Shown here: one piece after another, positions 42,883 to 51,942 of the stretch
Numbering within the stretch: the stretch's first letter is position 1
Layout: every line of letters begins with the position of its first letter
NCBI RefSeq assembly: GCF_003385185.1
Contig: NZ_PQHZ01000011.1
Span: 116,153 to 180,152 of the forward strand
Length of the DNA: 64,000 nucleotides
Reading direction: 5' to 3'
From: Amycolatopsis palatopharyngis
GTDB lineage: Bacteria > Actinomycetota > Actinomycetes > Mycobacteriales > Pseudonocardiaceae
Notes under the pieces: model-generated
Databases searched by the model: none
The model's input: the letters and a program-made list of their open reading frames with translations, nothing else
What the model was told of the DNA's origin: nothing
Made by a program: the position numbers and the translations under genes

Positions 42883-44375
42883 GCGGCTGCCTCCAGAGCG
42901 TGTTCGAGCACGGCGTGCTGGGTAACGTCCCCGCCGTGCAGCTGCGCGGCTATTCGCCCCTGTCGTAATACCAAGACCCGATCGGACATCGCGACGAGTT
43001 CGGGAAGGTCGGAGCTCACGAGCACGATCGCGACGCCCCGCGCGGTGAGCTCGTTCATGAGCCGGTAGATCTCGGCCTTCGCCCCTACGTCGACGCCCCT
43101 GGTCGGTTCTTCCATGAGCAGCACCAGCGGGCGGGTCATGAGCCACTTTGCGAACAGCGTCTTCTGCTGGTTACCGCCAGACAACGTGCCCATCGCGACC
43201 TCCCGCGATGCGGTGTGCACCCGCAGTTCGGTGATCAGCTCATCGACGGCTTGCTTCTCGGCCTGCCGGCGCACCAGGCCGAGAGGACCGCCGAAGTCCG
43301 CGAGCGCGGCGAGACTGATGTTTTCCCGCACCGTCCGCCCGGTGCAGAGTCCTTCCGCCTGCCGGTCAGGCGTGAGGTACGCGATACCCGAGCGAATCGC
43401 CTGGGCGGGGGTTCGCGCGTTGACTGGCTTGCCGTGAACCGAGACAGTGCCACTGTCTGCCCGGTCTAGTCCGAACAGCGTCCGCAGAACGTCGCCTCGC
43501 CCGGAGCCGAGCACGCCACCGAGACCGACGATCTCCCCCGCCCGCACGTCCAGGTCAATGTCCTCGAATACCCCTCGGCGACCCAGCCCGCACACGGACA
43601 GCACAATGTCGTCGCGGGTGTTGTCCTGCTTGGGGTACAGGTCGTCGACGGTTCGGCCGACCATCGCCGAGACGACCTTTTCGCGGGTCAACTCGCAGGT
43701 CACCCCGGTCAGCGCGACAGCCCCGTCGCGCAGGACCACGACCCGGTCGGCGAGCGCGAACACCTCGTCGAGGCGGTGGGTGATGTAGACGATCGCGACG
43801 CCTTCGCCGCGCAGCCGTTCGACGTGCCGAAACAACTCCTCGGACTCCCTGCCGTCCAGTGCGGCGGTCGGTTCGTCGAGGATGAGCATCCGCAAGTCGT
43901 GGGTCATCACCTTGGCGATCTCCACCATCTGCTGTTCGGCCACGCTCAACCGGCCAACCTTGACCTGGGGGTCGACGGTCATGCCCATGTCGCCCAGCAA
44001 ACGCGCGGTCTCGGCGGCCATAGCGGACTTCGACACCAGTAGCCGCCCGAACCGCCGGCCCTCCTCGCGCACGAACAGGTTCTCCGCAACCGAGAGGTTC
44101 GGAAACAAATTCTGTCGGAACTCCTGGTAGATCACCTGGATTCCACGTGCCATCGCGTCGTCGGGTGTACGAAACCCGGCAGGCTGATCGTCGATCTCCA
44201 GGCGCCCGTATTCCGGCCGGCACACTCCTGCGATGACGCGTGTCAAGGTGGACTTTCCCGCGCCGTTCTCCCCGACAAGCGCCACAACCTCGCCTGAGCG
44301 TACGTCGAAATCCACACCAGCGAGCACCGTGTTCTCGCCGAAGCGTTTGACGACACCATTGACGTGTAAGTGCAT
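42879..44375 (-). CDS. rbsA: Ribose ABC transporter ATP-binding protein
   Basis: A 498-residue double ATPase of the RbsA type. The first domain has Walker A GENGAGKST (about 36-44), signature LSVAEQQMVEIAK and Walker B LILDEPTAAL. The second has the degenerate P-loop GVLGSGRGDVLR, signature LSGGNQQKTLFAK and LLMEEPTRGVDVGAK, as is normal for this family. It energises RbsC. The gene follows rbsD by 14 bases. Confidence 0.94.
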   Translation of the reverse strand: MHLHVNGVVKRFGENTVLAGVDFDVRSGEVVALVGENGAGKSTLTRVIAGVCRPEYGRLEIDDQPAGFRTPDDAMARGIQVIYQEFRQNLFPNLSVAENLFVREEGRRFGRLLVSKSAMAAETARLLGDMGMTVDPQVKVGRLSVAEQQMVEIAKVMTHDLRMLILDEPTAALDGRESEELFRHVERLRGEGVAIVYITHRLDEVFALADRVVVLRDGAVALTGVTCELTREKVVSAMVGRTVDDLYPKQDNTRDDIVLSVCGLGRRGVFEDIDLDVRAGEIVGLGGVLGSGRGDVLRTLFGLDRADSGTVSVHGKPVNARTPAQAIRSGIAYLTPDRQAEGLCTGRTVRENISLAALADFGGPLGLVRRQAEKQAVDELITELRVHTASREVAMGTLSGGNQQKTLFAKWLMTRPLVLLMEEPTRGVDVGAKAEIYRLMNELTARGVAIVLVSSDLPELVAMSDRVLVLRQGRIAAQLHGGDVTQHAVLEHALEAAA

Positions 44376-44389
44376 GGTCGACAGTCCTG

Positions 44390-44806
44390 TCAGTAGACGA
44401 CGCCTGCGGTAAGCAGCACATTGGCGTACGGCGTGAATTCGCCCGAACGGACCGCAGCCCGAGCGTCCGCAGTGGTCGCCTTAAACGCGTCGTGCGGGAC
44501 AAACTCGGCGACGATGCCGAATTTGGCAAGCCGTTCCTCGATTGCTGCGAGCATGTCGGGACTGTGCTGCCTGATCTCCTCGGACAGCAACGCCGCCTCG
44601 ATCGAGACCTCGTCGAGCACTGCGTCGAGCAGGTCGAGGAAACGCGGCAGGTTCTTCCGGATCGCAAGATCGACCCGTTCCACAGTGGACGGAATTGGAA
44701 GGCCGGCGTCAGTCACCACAAGCTGATCGGTGTGGCCGGTCTCCGAGATTACTCTGGCCAGCTGACTGTTGAGCGTTCCGTTATTTCGGCGCACTTCACT
44801 CCTCAC
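44390..44806 (-). CDS. rbsD: D-ribose pyranase
   Basis: A 138-residue RbsD that interconverts pyranose and furanose forms of ribose for the kinase. The catalytic-region motif GHTDQLVVTDAGLPIP and the C-terminal GEFTPYANVLL Tyr/Asn patch are clear. The GTG start overlaps the rbsK stop (GTGA); a GTG four codons later would better match the length of other RbsD proteins. Confidence 0.94.
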   Translation of the reverse strand: MRSEVRRNNGTLNSQLARVISETGHTDQLVVTDAGLPIPSTVERVDLAIRKNLPRFLDLLDAVLDEVSIEAALLSEEIRQHSPDMLAAIEERLAKFGIVAEFVPHDAFKATTADARAAVRSGEFTPYANVLLTAGVVY

Positions 44807-45744
44807 ATGACTCTGTCGGGTTGTCCTGCGAGTTGGGTGATCTCGGCGAGACCAGGAAGGGACGGGCTAGCGCCCGGCTTGGTGACGGCGAGGGCACCTG
44901 ACGCCATGGCCAAGTTTATGGCGTCTTTTGTGGACCAACCTGATGCGAGGGCTCCACCGAACGTTCCGGTAAACGCGTCGCCTGCGGCGGTCGTGTCGAT
45001 CACGGACACCGGAATCGCGTCGAAAACCGTGGCGCCGCTCGCATCGACGCTCACGGCACCCTTGTCGCCGAGAGTGACAATCGCCTGGCCGACACTGCGG
45101 TCGATGAACCATCGCGCAGCGCGTACGGCGGAGCCGTGATCGGTCACCTCGACCCCGGTGATCGCCGCGGCCTCGCTCTCGTTGGGAGTGACCACGTCGA
45201 TGTCACGCCACACCTCGTCGGGCAACTCTGCCGCGGGAGCAGGGTCGAGGATGACGCGCAGTCCCGCCCGGCGTCCCGCAGCCGCTGCATACACACTAAT
45301 TTCGGAGCGGATCTCCAACTGCAGCAACAGCACCGACGCCTGCGGCGCCAACACCTCCAGCGCGCGGTCCACGGCCGCCTCGTCGAGATGAGCATTAGCC
45401 AACGGGGTGATCACGATGTCGTTCTGCCCACAGTTGTCAACGCGGATGTGCGCGACCCCCGTGGGACCTGGCACCCGGCGCACCCAGTCGATGCGCACAC
45501 CGTGCTCGGCAAGAGAATCACGAGTAAGGTCGGCGAACGGGTCTTCACCGACGTGGCCAACCATCCACGTCGGCACGCCGAGATGCGCGGACGACACGGC
45601 CTGATTCGCTCCCTTGCCGCCGAGTACCAGGGTGAAGTCCTTACCGAGCACCGTCTCTCCCGGTCGCGGCAGGCGGTCCGCGAAGGCCGTGACGTCAGCG
45701 GTGATGCTGCCGATCACCACAACTCCAGAGCGACTCATCGTCAT
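44803..45744 (-). CDS. rbsK: Ribokinase
   Basis: A 313-residue ribokinase (PfkB fold) that phosphorylates ribose to ribose-5-phosphate. The GGKGANQAVSSAHLG motif near residues 41-55, the PNESEAAAITG motif and the C-terminal AAGDAFTGTF with the catalytic Asp are diagnostic. AAAGGC lies 9 bases before the ATG. It comes after rbsR and a short coupled ORF. Confidence 0.94.
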   Translation of the reverse strand: MTMSRSGVVVIGSITADVTAFADRLPRPGETVLGKDFTLVLGGKGANQAVSSAHLGVPTWMVGHVGEDPFADLTRDSLAEHGVRIDWVRRVPGPTGVAHIRVDNCGQNDIVITPLANAHLDEAAVDRALEVLAPQASVLLLQLEIRSEISVYAAAAGRRAGLRVILDPAPAAELPDEVWRDIDVVTPNESEAAAITGVEVTDHGSAVRAARWFIDRSVGQAIVTLGDKGAVSVDASGATVFDAIPVSVIDTTAAGDAFTGTFGGALASGWSTKDAINLAMASGALAVTKPGASPSLPGLAEITQLAGQPDRVM

Positions 45745-45768
45745 TGATCGCCTTTCTGGTCCGGTGGG

Positions 45769-45861
45769 CTACAGTCCGCGCGGGTGGCAGACAATTTTGG
45801 TTTCCAAGAGGTCGGCCGGTCGGCTCAGCTCGGCGGGGTTGATCGCCGCGGTGACGTTCAT
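45769..45861 (-). CDS. Hypothetical 30-residue micro-ORF between rbsR and rbsK
   Basis: The ATG at 45861-45859 overlaps the rbsR stop (ATGA), with GGAAGG about 8 bases upstream, and the frame closes at a TAG 24 bases before rbsK. The product begins MNVTAAINPAELSRPADLLE; no domain is recognisable. It may only bridge translation from rbsR to rbsK. The coupling and ribosome-binding site make translation plausible; protein function is unproven. Confidence 0.35.
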   Translation of the reverse strand: MNVTAAINPAELSRPADLLETKIVCHPRGL

Positions 45862-46880
45862 CGACGCGCCTTCCGTGTCGGGCGCGGACTCGCCGTCGAC
45901 TCGCGCACCAGTAACTGGGTGTCGAGCACGATGCGGCGGGGCGCGCCGGGGGTGTCGTGGGTGATCCGGCTGAGCATGAGGCGCATGGCCAGCGCACCCT
46001 GCTCGACGTCGGGCCGGTCGATGCAAGTCAGCGGCGAACGCAGCAGTGAGCCGAGAGTGAGGTCGTCGAAACCGAGGACTGAAACCTCACCCGGCACATC
46101 GACCCGCATGTCCTGCAGCGCTTTGAGCACGCCGACAGTCATAAGGTTGTTGCCGGTAAAGATCGCGGTGGGCGGTTCCGGCTGGGCGAGCAACTGCAGT
46201 GCGAGCTGGTGCGCCGTGCCCTCCTGGAAGCCACCCATGAGGTCGTACTCAGGCGGCAGTTCGATGCCAGCCTCCTCGAGCCCGGCAAGAAAGCCCTCGC
46301 GGCGACCGCGTCCTGGTGTGGTGTCGGCCGGCCCGTTGATCATCGCGATCCGAGTGTGCCCGAGGTCGGTTAGGTGCTTGGCCGCGGCGTGGGCGCCCCC
46401 GACGTTGTCCACCAACACAGCGTCGAAAGGTTCGTCTCCGGCGAGCTCGCGATCGAGGAAAACCGCGGGAACGCCCGCCTCACGCAGTTGCAACGGCGCG
46501 TCATCCTGCTCGGTCGCCGGCGCGAGGATCACACCGTCCACCCGATGAACGAGGTCGGCCAGGATTTCCTGCTCCGTCTCGGCGCTCTCGCCGCTGTTCG
46601 CGAGCAACATTCGGAACGACTGACCCTGGCAGACCTGTTCGAGCCCCTTGGCCACGGCGGCGAAGAACGGGTTGGTGACGTCAGGGACGACGACACCGAT
46701 CATGCCCGTTCGACCGGATTTCAGGCTCTGCGCCACCGCGTTGGGCGAGTAGCCGAGCGCGGCAACAGCGGCGTTCACCGCCTGAGCGGATCGCACCTTC
46801 TGGCCGCGAAGGTACCGCGAGACTGTCGCCGTGGACACACCCGCTTTGGCCGCCACCTCATGGATAGTCGCCACATTCAC
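45858..46880 (-). CDS. rbsR: LacI family regulator of the ribose operon
   Basis: A 340-residue LacI regulator: HTH TIHEVAAKAGVSTATVSRYL, hinge YSPNAVAQSLKSGRTG, effector domain with VVPDVTNPFFAAVAKGLE and LGFDDLTLGSLL. It heads the rbs operon. An 8-base perfect inverted repeat lies within 32 bases upstream of its ATG, so it probably represses its own operon until ribose is present. The rbsR assignment rests on context. Confidence 0.9.
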   Translation of the reverse strand: MNVATIHEVAAKAGVSTATVSRYLRGQKVRSAQAVNAAVAALGYSPNAVAQSLKSGRTGMIGVVVPDVTNPFFAAVAKGLEQVCQGQSFRMLLANSGESAETEQEILADLVHRVDGVILAPATEQDDAPLQLREAGVPAVFLDRELAGDEPFDAVLVDNVGGAHAAAKHLTDLGHTRIAMINGPADTTPGRGRREGFLAGLEEAGIELPPEYDLMGGFQEGTAHQLALQLLAQPEPPTAIFTGNNLMTVGVLKALQDMRVDVPGEVSVLGFDDLTLGSLLRSPLTCIDRPDVEQGALAMRLMLSRITHDTPGAPRRIVLDTQLLVRESTASPRPTRKARR

Positions 46881-46885
46881 CTCGC

Positions 46886-46912
46886 TGTAAACGATGACAG
46901 AGAACGTTTACA
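46886..46912. promoter_or_regulatory. Putative RbsR operator
   Basis: TGTAAACG (46886-46893) and CGTTTACA (46905-46912) form a perfect inverted repeat around an 11-base spacer, starting 6 bases upstream of the rbsR ATG. Each arm resembles a LacI-family half-site with AAACG/CGTTT. Autoregulation of the rbs operon is the obvious reading. Confidence 0.65.
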
Positions 46913-47394
46913 ATCAAGATGGCCGGATGTCAATGGTCCTGTCGTAGCAGTGCGCCGAGGACAACGTCGCAAGCCTCACGCTCGCCGGAACCGAGATGAC
47001 GGGTAGCGCGCTGACTCACGACACCAGTGTGCTTGTGGACCCGGCAACTGCAGTGGGAGTTCGCGTCCAGTCAGTTCTGATGGCTCTCTCGTTAGCCAGA
47101 GCCCAGGTCGACCTGTTTGGCGACCCAGCCGTGAGCTGGTGCTGGAACGCCAGGCGATGACGTACCACGGCCGGCGCATTCCGCAAGCTTGTTCCCCAAC
47201 TGCTGTCAGCCGAGTGGCGAAAGCGAGGAGCGTGCGTTTTCACTGTGCCCACGGTGGCGGCGACCAGGGCCGCCACGTCGCCGAACCACGGCTGCAGGTG
47301 CAGCAGCGGCTACGCCGGAAGTGCCGCATCCTCGGCGAGGTCGGCGTGTGGCTCGCCGACGACACTGAATGAGTTTATGGCCGGGCAGCGGCAA
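46913..47394. other. Gene-free spacer upstream of rbsR
   Basis: No recognisable gene in 480 bases. The longest open frame on the minus strand (47016-47276) has no ribosome-binding site or family resemblance. The promoter of rbsR is expected near 46913-46960. The rest may be relic coding DNA. Confidence 0.5.
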
Positions 47395-48876
47395 TCACCA
47401 CGACACGTCCTCGGTGGTGATCCGGCCATTGACGCGACGCGGGATACCGAGGACGTTGCGGTCGCGCAACGACTCGGGTAGCAGCTGCTGCGGCAGGTTC
47501 TGGTAGGAGATTGGGCGCAGGAACCGTCGCATTGCCGTCATGCCCACGGAAGTGTGCTCTGGTGCAGTGGTAGCCGGGTAGGGCCCGCCGTGCTGCATAG
47601 CCCAGCACACGGCCACACCGGTCGGCCAGCCGTTCCACACCAACCGCCCAACCCGGTCGCGCAGCGCGTTCAACAGCCGTCCGCTCAGTGCCTCGTCGTC
47701 GCTCTCCGCGTGAATCGTCCCGGTCAGATTGCCAGTGAACGCAGCAGCACCCTGGACCGCCTCATCATCACAGTCGTACTCCACGATGATCGACGTCGGA
47801 CCGAAGCACTCGGTGAGCAGCGACTCCCGAGCCGCCAGCAGCGTGGGCACGTCTGTGGCCAGCAGCGTCGCGGCGACCTTGCCCTCGTCGACATCGCCCT
47901 GCACCAATACCTCGATGCCGGAATGGCCGAGCAGGGTATCGCGTACGTGCTGGTGGCCGGTATGGATGCGGTCGAAGAGCATGCGACCGGCCGCCACACC
48001 ACTCATCGCCTCGATCAAGGCGTCGGTGAGCCCGTGCCCCTTGGGCAGGAAAATCAGCCCGGGCTTAGTGCAGAACTGCCCGACTCCCAACGTGAAGGAA
48101 CCCACGTAGCTCTCGGCGATCTCCTGCCCGCGTGCTGCCACAGCGCCAGGGGTGACGAAGACCGGGTTGAGACTGCCCATCTCGGCGAAGAACGGGATCG
48201 GCACCTCCCGGCTGGTGGCGATGTCGAAGAGCGCCCGGCCACCCTGCAGGGATCCGGTGAACGTCGCCGCCGAGATGCGCGGATCTCGCAACACGTCGAC
48301 ACCGGCCTGCTGGCCCTGTATCAGGGCGAACGAACCGGGTGGCAGACCGGCATCGGCCAGCGCCTCTGCCACCAGAACCGCAGTGCGCTCCGAAGTGCGC
48401 GGATGACCCGGGTGAGCTTTGAGCACAACCGGGCACCCGGCCGCGAGCGCGGAGGCCATGTCCCCGCCAGCGACACTGAAGGCGAAAGGGAAGTTGCCTG
48501 CGGCGAACACCAATACCGGACCTATCCCAACCTGACCGCGTCGCAGATCCGGACGGGGCACCGGAGTGGCCTGCGGGTCGGCTGTGTCGATGATCGCGTC
48601 GAACCAGGAGCCTTCCTCCAGGCCGGCGGCGAACATCCGCAGTTGCCCGGTCGTGCGCGCCACCTCGCCGGACAACCGCAACCTCGTGAGTGAAGTCTCC
48701 GCCACTGCCAACTCGACGAGCTCGTCGACTGCGGCATCGAGCACGTCGGCCACCACGCGCAGCGCACGGGCGCGGACAGTGGGCGCGGTGTCGGCAAATG
48801 GTGCGGCCGCGTTGGCCGCGGCAGACAGGACGGCGTTCAAGGTCGAGCGGTCGGTCTCGTGCACGAGAGAAGTCAT
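47395..48876 (-). CDS. Alpha-ketoglutarate semialdehyde dehydrogenase (ALDH family)
   Basis: A 493-residue NAD(P)-dependent aldehyde dehydrogenase of the ketoglutaric-semialdehyde type. Motifs include VFAAGNFPFAFSVAGGD, VLKAHPGHPRTSE, TGSLQGGRALFD, the catalytic Glu in AEMGSLNPVF and the catalytic Cys in GQFCTKPGL (near residue 290). The unusual FPFAFSVAGGD and CTKPGL wording is typical of enzymes closing pentonate and hydroxyproline routes. It overlaps the FAH-family dehydratase gene by 4 bases, which would make its substrate. It is the last gene in the long minus-strand set. Confidence 0.88.
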   Translation of the reverse strand: MTSLVHETDRSTLNAVLSAAANAAAPFADTAPTVRARALRVVADVLDAAVDELVELAVAETSLTRLRLSGEVARTTGQLRMFAAGLEEGSWFDAIIDTADPQATPVPRPDLRRGQVGIGPVLVFAAGNFPFAFSVAGGDMASALAAGCPVVLKAHPGHPRTSERTAVLVAEALADAGLPPGSFALIQGQQAGVDVLRDPRISAATFTGSLQGGRALFDIATSREVPIPFFAEMGSLNPVFVTPGAVAARGQEIAESYVGSFTLGVGQFCTKPGLIFLPKGHGLTDALIEAMSGVAAGRMLFDRIHTGHQHVRDTLLGHSGIEVLVQGDVDEGKVAATLLATDVPTLLAARESLLTECFGPTSIIVEYDCDDEAVQGAAAFTGNLTGTIHAESDDEALSGRLLNALRDRVGRLVWNGWPTGVAVCWAMQHGGPYPATTAPEHTSVGMTAMRRFLRPISYQNLPQQLLPESLRDRNVLGIPRRVNGRITTEDVSW

Positions 48877-49787
48877 CGGATCTCCAGACGAGTGAGCGGG
48901 TTGTCGATGGCGGTGGCGGCCCACCTCACTGCTTCCTTGATGCTGCGCACCGGGTTGGACAACGAGCCGACTTCATCGATATCGATATTGACTCTGTCGC
49001 CCAGACGCAGAGTGAAGTCGATCTCAGGCACGATGCCGGTGCCAGTGGACAGCACGACCCCGGCTGGGAAGTCGATCGCCCGAAACAGGTGGTCGACGAG
49101 GTCACGAAGCGAGCGGTGCAATCGTGCCGTGCTGGTCTCCCCGGCGAACACAACGACACCATCTCGGCACACGCTGAGCCGGATTGACAGCACCGTCGCG
49201 TTCACGACCTCCCATACCGGTCGCACCCCTACCGCGATCGCGCAACTGCCAGCGTAGGTCTTCGCCTGCGGGATGTAGAGCGGGTTCTCGCCCTCGATAT
49301 CACGCGACGACATATCGTTGCAAACCGTGTAACCCAGCACCTCACCTACCGAGTTCACTATCAGTGCCAGCTCGGGCTCGGGCACCGTGATCTCCGAGTC
49401 CGGTCGGACCGCGACAGGCTCACCTTCAGTGACAACCCGCCAGGAAGGGCACTTGAAAAACAACTCGGGGCGATCCGCCCCATACACGCGAGTGTAGATG
49501 TCCTGGCTGGCGCTCTCCTCCACACGAGCATCCATCGACCGTCCGTAGGTGACCCCCGAAGCCCATACTTCCGTTAGCCCATCGACCGGCGGCAATAGCA
49601 GAACCTCGTCGACGGGACGTCCGTTCGCGTTCGCGGCGCCTTCGGTCAGCTTGCGCGCCTGCTCGAGCGAGAGCCCCAGCAGCTCGGCGAAGCTATGAAC
49701 ATTCTCAAGAGGCGCTACCTGCTGATCTTGTAGGGCGCCGACGTGGACCGCTCCGGTGTCGCGCTCGGCATAGCGAACGATGTGCAT
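48873..49787 (-). CDS. FAH-family 2-keto-3-deoxy acid dehydratase (AraD1-like)
   Basis: A 304-residue fumarylacetoacetate-hydrolase-fold protein of the AraD1 type, dehydrating a 2-keto-3-deoxy pentonate to alpha-ketoglutarate semialdehyde. Motifs: VWASGVTYGRSMDARVEE, RPELFFKCPS, PEPELALIVNS and GYTVCNDMSSRDIEGENP, with the Glu and Asp metal ligands inside. GAGGAGG precedes the ATG at 49787. The adjoining semialdehyde dehydrogenase completes a Weimberg-type end. The AraD1 branch is favoured over tyrosine-pathway FAH by the SRDIEGENP form and by the neighbour. Confidence 0.87.
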   Translation of the reverse strand: MHIVRYAERDTGAVHVGALQDQQVAPLENVHSFAELLGLSLEQARKLTEGAANANGRPVDEVLLLPPVDGLTEVWASGVTYGRSMDARVEESASQDIYTRVYGADRPELFFKCPSWRVVTEGEPVAVRPDSEITVPEPELALIVNSVGEVLGYTVCNDMSSRDIEGENPLYIPQAKTYAGSCAIAVGVRPVWEVVNATVLSIRLSVCRDGVVVFAGETSTARLHRSLRDLVDHLFRAIDFPAGVVLSTGTGIVPEIDFTLRLGDRVNIDIDEVGSLSNPVRSIKEAVRWAATAIDNPLTRLEIR

Positions 49788-49873
49788 AGTCCTCCTCAGA
49801 TCGTACGTTGGTTCAGCGTGCATGTGCTGGCAGTCAGACCAACACAGCAGCAGCACCGGTTAGTTTCTGTCCA

Positions 49874-51211
49874 TCAGGGACAGATGTAATTCTCACCGCC
49901 CGGAGCCTGGAAACAGCCCGCAGCCTCAGGAACCACGAGACGCGGCAGCCACAGGGACAGATCCGGGACGAGGATCAGTGCCGAGATCACCGCGAGGAAG
50001 AGGCCGTACAGCGGAATCGACTTGCGGAGACCGGCCGAGAACGGCACCTTCGCGAAGCTCGTGGCCAACAACAGCGACAACCCGTACGGCGGTGTGATAA
50101 GGCCCAGAGCCAAGGTGACGATCACAACTACACCCATGTGGATGGGGTTGATCTCACCCAGATCGACCAGGGATTTGATGATGGGCATGAACACGACGAT
50201 GGCCGGGATGGCGTCGATGAACTGGCCGACAACGATCAGCACCAGCACAATGAGGAACATAATCGCAATGGGGTTTGTGCCCGCGACGCTGTGCATGTAC
50301 TCGGACACGGCGCCCGCGCCGCCTAGGTATGTGAACAGCCAGGCGAAGGCGGACGCGGCTGCGACCGCGATCATCGGCAGCGAGTAGAGGACCCCAGCGT
50401 GAACGAAATCACGGGGCAGCTTGCGCAGGTGACCACGGACTGTGAAAGGCAGCAGCACGAGGAGTATGAACATGACCGCCACCATTCCTGCCTCGGTCGG
50501 GGTGAACAGGCCGCCGACGATGCCGCCCATGATGATGAAGGGAACCATGAGCGGCAGCGCGCTGGCCCTGGCCGCGCCGGCTATGTGGCGGAAGGAGGCT
50601 CGGGGAGCCGGAACGCCGGCGTGGACGAAAAAGTAGCTGAAAGCCATTAATCCGACGCCGACGAGCACCCCCGGCACGGCACCGCCGAGGAAGATCGCGG
50701 CGATCGACACACCGCCCGTCGCGCCGTAGACAACGCCCATGATGCTTGGTGGAATCATGTTGGCGATGGTCGATGCTGCTGCGATGAGGGCGGCCGAACT
50801 CGCTGGGTCGTACCCCTCTCGCTTCATGGCCGGGAGCAGGATTCGAGAGTTGGCTGCGACATCGGACGTCGACGATCCCGAGATGCCGGCGAAGAACATG
50901 CTGAACACCGCGTTGACCTGCGCGAGGCCGCTACGGATGTGGCCGACGAGTGACTGCACGAACCGAATGATTTTCAACGTGATATCGGAGGAGCTCATCA
51001 GCTCCGCGACCAGGAGGAAGAATGGCACCGCCAGCAGCGGGACGCTGTTGACGCCGTTGAACAGTTGCCCGACGATCGCCGGATAACTGACACCGCCGAA
51101 TGCCGTGCCGACAAGGACTGCGCCAATGAGCGCGAATGCTACCGGAGTGCCGAAGTACGCGAGCACCAAAAAGATCGCGACCATGGCGGCAATAATTGCC
51201 TCGCTGCCCAT
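49874..51211 (-). CDS. dctM: TRAP transporter large permease
   Basis: A 445-residue DctM/TRAP large subunit with about twelve membrane helices. Motifs: FVHAGVPAPRASFR, SGSSTSDVAANSRILLPAMKREGYD, SIMGVVYGATGG and TPTEAGMVAV. It starts in a TAATG overlap with dctQ. With DctP and DctQ it imports an organic or sugar acid using the Na+ gradient. Its tail of about 20 polar residues is somewhat longer than usual. Confidence 0.93.
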   Translation of the reverse strand: MGSEAIIAAMVAIFLVLAYFGTPVAFALIGAVLVGTAFGGVSYPAIVGQLFNGVNSVPLLAVPFFLLVAELMSSSDITLKIIRFVQSLVGHIRSGLAQVNAVFSMFFAGISGSSTSDVAANSRILLPAMKREGYDPASSAALIAAASTIANMIPPSIMGVVYGATGGVSIAAIFLGGAVPGVLVGVGLMAFSYFFVHAGVPAPRASFRHIAGAARASALPLMVPFIIMGGIVGGLFTPTEAGMVAVMFILLVLLPFTVRGHLRKLPRDFVHAGVLYSLPMIAVAAASAFAWLFTYLGGAGAVSEYMHSVAGTNPIAIMFLIVLVLIVVGQFIDAIPAIVVFMPIIKSLVDLGEINPIHMGVVVIVTLALGLITPPYGLSLLLATSFAKVPFSAGLRKSIPLYGLFLAVISALILVPDLSLWLPRLVVPEAAGCFQAPGGENYICP

Positions 51212-51783
51212 TAGATCTGCCCCATATTCGACTCGCCCTGCTTCTGGGCCTGGTCACGCTCATCGTGTGTCGCTCCCATGAATCCGTTTTGCCATCCCTT
51301 GACAAACCGCTCGAGCGTGAAGGCCGCGGAAAGCACCCCGAACACCGGGATAATGCCGGTGATCGTGGACAGCGGGAGGCCGGTGACCGGAAGGACATTG
51401 CCAAAACTCTGCCGGAAGTTGAGAAATCCGAAGTAGGCGATCATTCCTGCAATCGTCAGCATCACGACCCCGTTGAAGGTTTCCACGAGGATACGACGGC
51501 GACCGGTCATGGAACTGGCGAACGTGGTGAGGTAAAAATGCTCGTTCCGACGTAGTGCGACGGCGGCACCTGTGAAGACGCCCCAAACGAAAGTGGTGAG
51601 CGTCGCTTCCTGCAACCACAACAGTGGCTTGCCGATGCTTCGCGTCACGACGTCGAGGAAGACCGTCATCGTGAACGAGAAGATGAGCAGGCCGCAGAGC
51701 CAGAGCAGAAGCATCTCGACGAAGTCCAACTTGGACGTCTTCAAGTGGCGCTCCTCGCGAGAGACGAGCTGGCTACCGTTCAT
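51211..51783 (-). CDS. dctQ: TRAP transporter small permease
   Basis: A 190-residue DctQ with four hydrophobic segments: WLCGLLIFSFTMTVFLDVV, then the conserved LWLQEATLTTFVWGVF region, two more before residue 155. GGGGAG precedes the ATG at 51783, making it preferable to the GTG at 51792. The gene starts inside the end of a 55-codon coupled ORF. Confidence 0.92.
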   Translation of the reverse strand: MNGSQLVSREERHLKTSKLDFVEMLLLWLCGLLIFSFTMTVFLDVVTRSIGKPLLWLQEATLTTFVWGVFTGAAVALRRNEHFYLTTFASSMTGRRRILVETFNGVVMLTIAGMIAYFGFLNFRQSFGNVLPVTGLPLSTITGIIPVFGVLSAAFTLERFVKGWQNGFMGATHDERDQAQKQGESNMGQI

Positions 51784-51940
51784 GTCGACCACTCCCCGAC
51801 GAAGTACTGACCGCCGTTGCCGCCCGCCATTGGTCTGCGGTGTTGCACGACACGACAGAACCGAGATTCGTCTCCCTCACGCGGTCGTCAATATCGCGAG
51901 CCGGCTCAGGCACAGCTTTGTCGTTATAGCGGATCTCCAC
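51773..51940 (-). CDS. Hypothetical 55-residue ORF between GH88 and dctQ
   Basis: A GTG start at 51940 lies 3 bases past the GH88 stop, with AAGGAG at 51955-51950 giving a 9-base spacing. The frame runs to a TAG at 51773, overlapping dctQ by 11 bases. The product begins VEIRYNDKAVPEPARDIDDR, is hydrophilic with no membrane segment, and has no family I recognise. The start signals are as good as those of the neighbours, so translation is likely. It could be an uncharacterised accessory protein or only a translation bridge. Confidence 0.55.
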   Translation of the reverse strand: MEIRYNDKAVPEPARDIDDRVRETNLGSVVSCNTADQWRAATAVSTSSGSGRHER

Positions 51941-51942
51941 AG

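Noticed and set aside
48873..49787. Fumarylacetoacetase of tyrosine breakdown
   Set aside because: The motif pattern and the adjacent ketoglutarate-semialdehyde dehydrogenase match the sugar-acid dehydratase branch; no homogentisate genes are present.
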